NCBI GenBank assembly: GCA_965368335.1 | Contig: CBDUMN010000122.1 | Location: 1-9,034 of the forward strand | Source of the DNA: CBDUMN01 sp965368335 | GTDB lineage: Bacteria > Pseudomonadota > Alphaproteobacteria > Rhodospirillales > JAPHRK01 | Direction: 5' to 3' | Length of the DNA: 9,034 nt | Shown here: piece after piece, positions 1 to 5,539 of the stretch | How positions within the stretch are numbered: the first letter of the stretch is position 1 | Layout of the letters: every line of letters starts with the position of its first letter | Made by a program: the position numbers and the translations under genes | The notes under the pieces: generated by a model | Database searches by the model: none | The model's input: only the letters and a program-made list of their open reading frames with translations | What the model was told of the DNA's origin: nothing

Positions 1-94
1 CATCAGCTTCTCAGGCTGGGATCGAATGAACAACCTCGTGAGACATCACAGCTAGAGCACGATTGGATAAGATTGAACCTAAAGCGATCCGACC
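1..94. other. window edge, no supported gene
   Basis: I see no gene that can be defended in this stretch. It lies just downstream of the minus-strand receiver/CheZ gene. It contains two CTAG tetramers (52-55 and 95-98, the second including that gene's stop codon) and an inverted pair GGAT (65-68) / ATCC (87-90). No stem followed by a T run is visible, so I do not call a terminator. The first three bases read ATG on the minus strand, with GAGAAG three bases upstream. That could be the start of a further minus-strand gene beyond the edge, but nothing of it can be tested. Confidence 0.5.
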
Positions 95-994
95 CTAGTC
101 GAAAAGAGAGTCGATATCATCCTGGGAAAAACCGGCTCCCGCTCCCTCTTGAGCGTTTCCAGCTTTGGGGTCGATGGATTCTCTCGCCGTTTTAATTTTT
201 TGAGCGACAAGATCGGTAAAGCCACAAGCCTGCATGGCATCCAACATTTTTTCTTCGATGGAATTACAGAGATCGTAAAACCGCGAAGGGCTTGGGTCGC
301 CCTGCAATTCGGCAAGCGCTTTCTCAATCTCTTCGAGAGCGCCGACAATGGTATCGCCCGCATCGTCCGTTACCTTGGCGATAGCATCCAGATGCTCCAT
401 AGCCTTTTCAACCGCGGCGATATCCATTTCTTCAGTTGGCGCTTGCACCGCCTGAGCCCCCGCTTCGGCCTCCATCGCCATAACCATCGCCATCTCATCA
501 TCGGGATCAGCTTCGGCGGCACCGCCTGGCAGCTCAATCATTTTAGCCGGACCGTTGATTTGTTCATCAATTGCCTGCATCAAAGCCATGGCGTTCAAGG
601 GCTTGGCCACCATGGCGTTCATGCCGCCTCGAAGGATGTCGGCCTCTTTCCAATGATCGGCATTGGCAGTCACGGCAATAATTGGAATATCCGATGAAAT
701 CTGATCTCGAATCCAGGCGGTCGCCTCCATCCCGTCCATTTCGGGCATTTCCAGATCCATCAATACAAGGTCGTAGTTTCCGTCGCGCACGGCCTCAAGG
801 GCCTTGCCGCCGTTGTCCACGATATCGAATTCGTAGGCAAACTCGGTCAAGATCGCCGTAATGATTTTCTGGTTAATGTGGTTGTCTTCAGCAACCAGAA
901 TTCTCGCCGTCATTCCAACGGGCCCCACCTCGATAGCGTTTTCTCCCACCATAAGCCGCTTTAGCGGTTCTGGATTTTGTTCGCTTGAGAGCAT
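95..994 (-). CDS. receiver domain fused to CheZ-like phosphatase module
   Basis: This 299-residue protein has two recognisable parts. Residues about 30-145 form a CheY-like receiver of the type found in hybrid histidine kinases: acidic pair E36-D37 in VAEDNHINQ, phospho-acceptor D80 in LMDLEMPEMDG, switch T109 in VTA, and K131 in the KP motif. An Ala/Glu/Met-rich linker (about 150-190) leads to a predicted helical region (190-275) resembling CheZ. Its segment ACGFTDLVAQKIKT carries D261 and Q265 with the DxxxQ spacing of the catalytic pair D143/Q147 of E. coli CheZ. The last ten residues, SQDDIDSLFD, match the C-terminal CheY-P-binding peptide of CheZ and the N-terminal motif of FliM. The likely role is dephosphorylation of a CheY-type regulator, possibly controlled by phosphorylation of its own receiver. 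The ATG at 992-994 is chosen because GAGG (1000-1003) precedes it; a second Met at residue 28 would remove only the pre-receiver leader. Domain calls are strong, the function inferred. Confidence 0.88.
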   Translation of the reverse strand: MLSSEQNPEPLKRLMVGENAIEVGPVGMTARILVAEDNHINQKIITAILTEFAYEFDIVDNGGKALEAVRDGNYDLVLMDLEMPEMDGMEATAWIRDQISSDIPIIAVTANADHWKEADILRGGMNAMVAKPLNAMALMQAIDEQINGPAKMIELPGGAAEADPDDEMAMVMAMEAEAGAQAVQAPTEEMDIAAVEKAMEHLDAIAKVTDDAGDTIVGALEEIEKALAELQGDPSPSRFYDLCNSIEEKMLDAMQACGFTDLVAQKIKTARESIDPKAGNAQEGAGAGFSQDDIDSLFD

Positions 995-1140
995 ACTAAC
1001 CTCGGTCTTGCTTATATTTAAGCATATGATTGTAAATGGTTCCTGAAGCTACCTGCACAAGCCCTATTTCCATAGGCTTGCGCAAATTTATCGTCGTGCT
1101 AATTTTGTTTTTCCCGCCCATCAGGCTCAAAAAGGACACC
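995..1140. promoter_or_regulatory. divergent A+T-rich intergenic region with hairpin
   Basis: This stretch separates the minus-strand receiver/CheZ gene from the plus-strand ATPase gene and should hold both promoters. A hairpin-capable repeat spans 1058-1080: CAAGCC, one unpaired C, TAT, then TTCC, then ATAGGCTTG, giving nine pairs with one bulge. No T run follows on either strand, so it looks more like an operator or leader structure than a terminator. A weak plus-strand promoter candidate is TTGCGC (1078-1083) with AATTTT (1101-1106) at 17-bp spacing. Toward the minus strand, TTAAATATAAG lies about 15-25 bp before the start, but no well-spaced -35 was found. A 41-codon minus-strand frame (996-1121) also crosses this region. 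Confidence 0.4.
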
Positions 1141-1995
1141 ATGACCGAGCATAATATTTTTCCCTTGTTGACTCGCATCGCCAATGCATTGGAACGGTTA
1201 GCTCCAAATGAACCCGAAGCCAACAACCTTGAGACAGGCGATGCCTATGTCTGGCATGCAGAAAACGCTTGGCTGGAACCCATTGAGAAAGTGAACAGAA
1301 TTGAGATCGGTCTATTGTGCGGAATCGATCAGCAGCAGGACATTCTTCTCGACAATACCCGGCGTTTCGCCAAGGGCCTGCCCGCCAACAACGCATTGCT
1401 TTGGGGCGCACGGGGAACGGGCAAAAGTTCGCTTGTCAAAGCCGCTCACGCTGCCGTTTGTCAGGAAAAACCCGGCGCGCTGGTTTTGGTGGAAATTCAC
1501 CGTGAGGACATTCCCTCCCTTCCCAGGCTACTTAGCCAGCTGAAAGGCTCGAAGCGGCGTTTCGTGCTATTTTGCGACGACCTGTCGTTCGATGGAGAAG
1601 ACGCCACCTATAAATCCCTCAAAGCCGTCCTGGAAGGTGGTATCGAAGGACGACCGGACAATGTGATTTTCTACGCCACCTCCAACCGTCGACACCTGAT
1701 GCCTCGCGATATGATCGAAAATGAGCGCTCAACGGCCATCAACCCGGCGGAAGCCGTCGAAGAAAAGGTCTCGCTCTCCGATCGCTTCGGTCTTTGGCTC
1801 GGTTTTCACAATTGTTCGCAGGATACCTATTTCGCCATTATCGAAGGCTATGCCGATCATTACGGCCTCAAGATAAACAACGAGCAATTGCGGGCCGAAG
1901 CACTTGAATGGTCTATGACCCGCGGCGCCCGCTCCGGCCGGGTCGCTTGGCAGTTTATTCAGGATTTGGCCGGACGCCTGGGCAAAAGCCTCTAG
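1141..1995 (+). CDS. DUF815-family AAA-type ATPase
   Basis: This is a P-loop ATPase of 284 residues, the usual length for the DUF815 family, whose cellular role is not established. Visible motifs are Walker A GARGTGKS (89-96), Walker B FVLFCDDL (141-148), a sensor-1-like ATSNRRHL (179-186), the family block DRFGLWLGF (214-222), and a C-terminal Arg-rich segment GARSGRVAWQF (262-272) that probably serves as sensor 2. The family-typical lead-in VNRIEIGLLCGID and NTRRFAKGLPANNALLWG precedes the P-loop. The frame is open back to an ATG at 1036, but I use the ATG at 1141: AAAGGA (1131-1136) sits four bases before it, and family members begin with a short helix like ITRIANALERL's counterpart here. 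The preceding 35 codons are unlike the family. The next gene follows after 24 bp, so the two are probably co-transcribed. In related genomes as I recall them, this gene sits beside the nlpD homologue on the same strand; here it faces it. Confidence 0.87.
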   Translation: MTEHNIFPLLTRIANALERLAPNEPEANNLETGDAYVWHAENAWLEPIEKVNRIEIGLLCGIDQQQDILLDNTRRFAKGLPANNALLWGARGTGKSSLVKAAHAAVCQEKPGALVLVEIHREDIPSLPRLLSQLKGSKRRFVLFCDDLSFDGEDATYKSLKAVLEGGIEGRPDNVIFYATSNRRHLMPRDMIENERSTAINPAEAVEEKVSLSDRFGLWLGFHNCSQDTYFAIIEGYADHYGLKINNEQLRAEALEWSMTRGARSGRVAWQFIQDLAGRLGKSL

Positions 1996-2019
1996 AGCCC
2001 AAACCAAAAGGATCCGTCA

Positions 2020-3057
2020 ATGCGCGCAGATTTCACTATCGGCAATAAAACCGTCTCCCCCGGCACGGCGGCGATTGTCGATCTGCCTGTGGGCTCCTTT
2101 TCCAATCATATGCCAAGCACCATGCCCGTTCGGATCATCCACGGACGGCGGGAAGGCCCGACGCTATTCGTCAGCGCCGCCATCCACGGTGATGAAGTTA
2201 TCGGGGTGGAGATCATACGGCGACTGCTAGCCAGTTCGGCCATCAAAGGGCTCAAGGGAACGCTGATTTGCATTCCCGTGGTCAACACCTTTGGTTTCGT
2301 CAACCAATCCCGGTACCTGCCCGACAGGCGCGATCTCAACCGGACCTTTCCCGGTGCGGAAAATGCCTCTCTGGCCGGACAATTGGCCAATTTATTCACC
2401 AAGGAAATCCTGGGCCGCTCCAACTACGGCATCGATATTCATTCCGCCGCCCGACACAGGATCAATCTGCCCCAAATCCGCTACAACTCAACCAATGAAG
2501 AAACCCATCGGTTAGCTCAAGCCTTTGGCGCCCCCTTGATTCTCAAGGCTCCGTTCCGCGAACAATCCATGCGCATGACAGCCCATAAAATGGGAGTTGA
2601 AGTTCTTCTTTACGAAGCCGGGGAAGCCCTGCGATTTGACGAAATTTCCGTCCGAGTCGGCTTGAGGGGCATCCTCAACATCATGCATAAAATCGGCATG
2701 ATTTCGGCCAAACGCATCAGTAAGGCCAAAGTCACCCCAACCATTTCGGAAAAAAGCAAATGGATTCGTTCGCCTGTCGGCGGTCTATTCAGAGGGGTTA
2801 GAGCCATTGGCGATTTCGTTAAAAACGGCACCGTACTGGCCTATGTCTCCGATCCCTTTGGCTTGGAGGAAACCGTCGTCACAGCCCCCTTCACCGGAAT
2901 TGTCATCGGCCGCTCAAATCTCCCGGTCATCAATCCCGGCGACGCAATTTTCCATATCGCAACGGTGAAAAAGCCCGAACAAGCCGGTGAGGCCATTGCT
3001 TCGGTCGAAGAAGAGATTGAAATGGACCCGCTGTTCGATGAAGATGAAATTATTTAA
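2020..3057 (+). CDS. succinylglutamate desuccinylase/aspartoacylase-family zinc hydrolase
   Basis: This 345-residue protein belongs to the AstE/AspA family within the M14 carboxypeptidase clan, which hydrolyses N-acyl amino acids using one zinc ion. Expected zinc ligands are visible: H56 and E59 in AAIHGDE and H141 in GIDIHSA. The substrate-binding stretch DLNRTFPG (105-112) is intact, and E199 in LLYEAGE is the likely catalytic base. Residues about 248-315 resemble the biotinyl/lipoyl-like beta barrel common at the C-terminus of this family (SPVGGLFRG, TAPFTGIVIG, NPGDAIFHI). A strongly acidic tail follows (EEEIEMDPLFDEDE). The start is supported by AAAAGGA (2006-2012), seven bases before ATG. 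It follows the ATPase gene by 24 bp and is probably in its operon. Many bacterial members sit next to an ATP-grasp RimK-type ligase; none is in this window. The true substrate cannot be read from the sequence, so no gene symbol is given. Confidence 0.88.
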   Translation: MRADFTIGNKTVSPGTAAIVDLPVGSFSNHMPSTMPVRIIHGRREGPTLFVSAAIHGDEVIGVEIIRRLLASSAIKGLKGTLICIPVVNTFGFVNQSRYLPDRRDLNRTFPGAENASLAGQLANLFTKEILGRSNYGIDIHSAARHRINLPQIRYNSTNEETHRLAQAFGAPLILKAPFREQSMRMTAHKMGVEVLLYEAGEALRFDEISVRVGLRGILNIMHKIGMISAKRISKAKVTPTISEKSKWIRSPVGGLFRGVRAIGDFVKNGTVLAYVSDPFGLEETVVTAPFTGIVIGRSNLPVINPGDAIFHIATVKKPEQAGEAIASVEEEIEMDPLFDEDEII

Positions 3058-3099
3058 AAAAACAATTAAATCAGTATTTTGTATTGTTTTTATGATTTT
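3058..3099. terminator. possible bidirectional terminator between convergent genes
   Basis: The hydrolase gene and the nlpD-type gene converge here with 42 bp between stop codons. An inverted repeat pairs AAAAACAAT (3058-3066) with ATTGTTTTT (3083-3091) around a 16-base loop. T runs lie at 3087-3091 and 3095-3101 on the plus strand, and A runs at 3056-3062 give T runs on the minus strand. The location is right for a shared terminator. The stem has only one G-C pair, so intrinsic termination would be weak. Confidence 0.35.
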
Positions 3100-4047
3100 T
3101 TAGGTTAGATATTTCTCAGGGTTGATCGCCCGCTTCCCCTGGCGGATTTCGAAATGCAGTTGAGGACTGCTAACATTTCCGGAACTACCGACCTTTGAGA
3201 TAACTTGCCCCTTAAGCACCTTATCGCCACGTTTCACCAGCAATACATCATTGTGTGCATATGCCGTCACCCAACCATTTGAGTGCTTAATAAGCAGTAG
3301 GTTGCCAAACCCTTTAAGCTCGTTTCCTGCATAGGCGACGACCCCATTCTGGGCCGCCTTAACCGCTGAGCCACGAGGCGCAACGATATTGATTCCATCA
3401 TTCTGCAGGCCACCTTTTTTTGCGCCGAAACGAGAAACGACCCGCCCTTTAACCGGCCAGGTAAACCCCTTCCCCGCAACAGGCGGAGGATTCGGAAGAC
3501 GCGCGCTACGGTAGGTCGTGTTGCTCTTAGCGACAGAAATGGTCTGCCCGGTCACCGTCGGGTTCTTAATTGGCGTCCCCGCGCTAGCCACCTCAGAAAC
3601 GCCTGGAAGCTTAAGATTTTGCCCGACATAAAGCGTATAGGGCGGCTTCAGGTCGTTTTCACGGGCGATATCATAGATCGAAACGTCATACATCCGCCCC
3701 AACTGATACAAGGTTTCACCCTTGGACACTTTATGAGTGGTTACCTTGGGAATATAGAGTTTACGCCCCACATAAAGCCGGTAAGGCGGTTTGAGACGGT
3801 TATAGTCGATCAAGGCCCGTACAGGTACGCCGACCCGGCGCGCAATACCATAAACCGTATCGCCGCTTTCGACCTTAACGACGCCGCCTCTGGCAACCAG
3901 CCTTGAAGAAGCAGTATCCACTCCCTGGCTTGCTCCAGTCCCTGTAAGATCGGAAAAATCTACCCCGCCACAAGACGACACCAGCCACCCGGCGCAAACA
4001 AGCGCCAGGAAACGGACAATCGGACGATAGGAAGCAAAGCGAATCAT
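3100..4047 (-). CDS. nlpD: LysM-LysM-LytM (M23) lipoprotein, NlpD/DipM type
   Basis: This is a 315-residue envelope protein. Residues 1-25 form a lipoprotein signal ending in VSSC, with C26 the lipidated cysteine; the following glycines are not an inner-membrane retention signal, so the outer membrane is likely. Two LysM peptidoglycan-binding repeats follow (about 56-99 and 105-148), both containing LKPPY(R/T)LYVG. A Pro/Thr-rich linker leads to a LytM/M23 domain (about 194-315) with FTWPVKGRVVSRFG, GFGNLLLIKH, TAYAHND and QLHFEIRQGK. The zinc-peptidase ligands are partly lost: N216 and N220 replace the His and Asp of HxGxD, and Q296 replaces the first His of HxH. H265 and H298 remain. E. coli NlpD and EnvC are similarly degenerate and activate amidases instead of cutting peptidoglycan, so the same role is inferred. 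This is the last gene of the tat-serS-surE-pcm operon, 59 bp after pcm. No ribosome-binding site precedes this ATG; an upstream mini-frame may provide coupling. Confidence 0.88.
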   Translation of the reverse strand: MIRFASYRPIVRFLALVCAGWLVSSCGGVDFSDLTGTGASQGVDTASSRLVARGGVVKVESGDTVYGIARRVGVPVRALIDYNRLKPPYRLYVGRKLYIPKVTTHKVSKGETLYQLGRMYDVSIYDIARENDLKPPYTLYVGQNLKLPGVSEVASAGTPIKNPTVTGQTISVAKSNTTYRSARLPNPPPVAGKGFTWPVKGRVVSRFGAKKGGLQNDGINIVAPRGSAVKAAQNGVVAYAGNELKGFGNLLLIKHSNGWVTAYAHNDVLLVKRGDKVLKGQVISKVGSSGNVSSPQLHFEIRQGKRAINPEKYLT

Positions 4048-4079
4048 GGAGGCATTATGAGGCGCGGCCGAGCCCCCAT
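4044..4079 (-). CDS. possible 11-residue coupling peptide before nlpD
   Basis: In the gap between pcm and the nlpD-type gene, an ATG (4077-4079) opens a frame encoding MGARPRLIMPP. Its stop TGA (4044-4046) overlaps the nlpD start codon in an ATGA. AGGGG (4085-4089) lies five bases before this ATG, a good ribosome-binding distance, whereas the nlpD ATG has no Shine-Dalgarno sequence of its own. A ribosome finishing here would sit on the nlpD start, so translational coupling is plausible. The frame is too short for coding statistics, and the arrangement could be chance. Confidence 0.3.
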   Translation of the reverse strand: MGARPRLIMPP

Positions 4080-4106
4080 CAACACCCCTGTAAGATACTG
4101 AAATGG

Positions 4107-4763
4107 TTAATCCTCTTCGCCGGAACCGGGCATCCCGGCAACTAGAGGAACGAATCGCACGCCCCCAAGGTCTTCCATTTCTACATCATCTTCTGTTTTC
4201 GTCACTTTGTAGAGCCGCTGATAGCTCACATGGTCGCCAATGGGAATGACCATAATCCCACCAACGGCCAACTGATCGATCAGCACCGGCGGCACATCAT
4301 GGGCCGCAGCCGTGACCATAATCCGCTCAAAAGGCGCTTGAGCGGGCCAACCTTTCGAGCCATCGGAAAGGAGGGTTGTAATGTTGTGAATACCGAGACT
4401 TGAGAAACGGGCTTCCGCTGCATCAAGCAGCGGTTTATGGCGTTCAATGGTATAGAGCCTGCGGCAAAGCCTTGAGAGAATCACCGCCTGATACCCGGAA
4501 CCGGTGCCGATTTCCAAGACCTTGATGCGGTCATTAAGCTCCAACGCTTCAGTCATCATGGCAACGACTTGAGGCTGGCTGATCGTTTGATGATAGCCGA
4601 TCGGCAGGGCCGTATTATCCCAGGCGTTACGGGAAAAAGTCTCAGGAACAAAATTCTCTCGCGGGATATCGGCCATGACCGAAAGCACACGCTCATCAAC
4701 GATCCCGGCGCTTCGAAGTTCGGCAATCAGCCGGTCGCGATCCTCGTTTTCCCCACCGCTCAT
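4107..4763 (-). CDS. pcm: protein-L-isoaspartate O-methyltransferase
   Basis: This 218-residue enzyme uses S-adenosylmethionine to methylate L-isoaspartyl residues in aged proteins, starting their repair to normal aspartate. The length is normal. Signature elements are present in order: the N-terminal helical region ending in PRENFVP (34-40), the TISQP substrate loop (60-64), the SAM-binding motif I VLEIGTGSGYQ (82-92), an acidic post-I residue in YTIER (104-108), LLSDGSKGWP (131-140), and VRFVPL (202-207) near the C-terminus. The start codon overlaps the surE stop codon as ATGA (4760-4763), and AAAAAGG within the end of surE supplies the ribosome-binding site. The surE-pcm pair is widely conserved and tight overlap implies coupled translation. 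The short acidic C-terminus (GSGEED) is unremarkable. Confidence 0.95.
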   Translation of the reverse strand: MSGGENEDRDRLIAELRSAGIVDERVLSVMADIPRENFVPETFSRNAWDNTALPIGYHQTISQPQVVAMMTEALELNDRIKVLEIGTGSGYQAVILSRLCRRLYTIERHKPLLDAAEARFSSLGIHNITTLLSDGSKGWPAQAPFERIMVTAAAHDVPPVLIDQLAVGGIMVIPIGDHVSYQRLYKVTKTEDDVEMEDLGGVRFVPLVAGMPGSGEED

Positions 4764-5539
4764 GGGAACACCTTTTTAAGGTCTCCCATCATGCCTTCGT
4801 GGGTCATTTCCATAGACAACGGAGTGATGGCGATAGCGTTGCGATTGATAGCCGAAAGATCGGTGTCGTCCTCCAATCCCTGGTGTTCGCGCTGAATGCC
4901 GATCCAATAGATGGGCATGCCACGCGGATCGATTTGCTCAATCATATCGCCACCAATCCGCCGCCGCCCCTGGCGGGTGATCTCCAGTCCGGAAACTTCA
5001 TCGGCATCGACGGCCGGAATATTGACGTTCATCAGAACGCTCCGGGGCCAGGGTACGGAAACAAGCTTTTTAACGATTTGGGGAACGTAGTGCGCCGATG
5101 TCGCCCATTTGGTTTTACCGCCGACAATAAGCTGGCTGAGCGCAATGGACGGGATGCCTAAAAGCGTACCTTCCATAGCTGCCGAAACGGTGCCTGAGTA
5201 GGTAACGTCTTCACCCAAGTTGGCTCCGCGATTGATCCCGGAAAGGATTATGTCGGGCTGCTTATCTTTGAGAATTTGGTTGCAGGCAACCAGCACCGAA
5301 TCGGTTGGCGTTCCATCAACCGCATACCAAAACTCTTTTACTTTGCGATAACGCAAAGGATTTCTCAGGGTCAGAGAATGGCCAGCACCACTCTGCTCGC
5401 TTTCCGGCGCAACAACCCAAACTTCTTTGACCAATGGGCGGATCGCTTCTTCCAGAACCTCAATTCCGGTCGCATGAATTCCATCATCATTGGAAATCAG
5501 AACCCGGGCATTAGAAAGATCGAGCGGGGCGTCAAACAT
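4760..5539 (-). CDS. surE: 5'/3'-nucleotidase SurE
   Basis: SurE is a metal-dependent survival-protein phosphatase that dephosphorylates nucleoside monophosphates. With the ATG at 5537-5539 the protein has 259 residues, normal for the family. The metal-binding N-terminal motif SNDDG (16-20) follows a beta strand ARVLI. APESEQSGAGHS (45-56) supplies the metal-binding serine, and SGINRGANLG (100-109) the asparagine. The block TYSGTVSAAMEGTLLGIPSIA is also typical. The chosen ATG overlaps the last bases of serS. An alternative TTG at 5546-5548 would add three residues (MRR). GGAGG lies 3 bases before that TTG and 12 before the ATG, so neither spacing is ideal; I prefer the ATG because of codon preference. 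The gene sits between serS and pcm with overlaps at both ends, so it depends on the operon promoter. Confidence 0.94.
   Translation of the reverse strand: MFDAPLDLSNARVLISNDDGIHATGIEVLEEAIRPLVKEVWVVAPESEQSGAGHSLTLRNPLRYRKVKEFWYAVDGTPTDSVLVACNQILKDKQPDIILSGINRGANLGEDVTYSGTVSAAMEGTLLGIPSIALSQLIVGGKTKWATSAHYVPQIVKKLVSVPWPRSVLMNVNIPAVDADEVSGLEITRQGRRRIGGDMIEQIDPRGMPIYWIGIQREHQGLEDDTDLSAINRNAIAITPLSMEMTHEGMMGDLKKVFP

Noticed and set aside
149..697. 182-codon plus-strand frame inside the receiver/CheZ gene
   Set aside because: It is antisense to a gene with clear domain motifs, is rich in His, Phe and Arg in the manner of an antisense frame, and has no recognisable domain.
1036..1140. N-terminal extension of the DUF815 ATPase from an upstream ATG
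   Set aside because: The extension encodes a family-unlike hydrophobic stretch and has no ribosome-binding site, while the ATG at 1141 has AAAGGA at good spacing and gives the normal family length.
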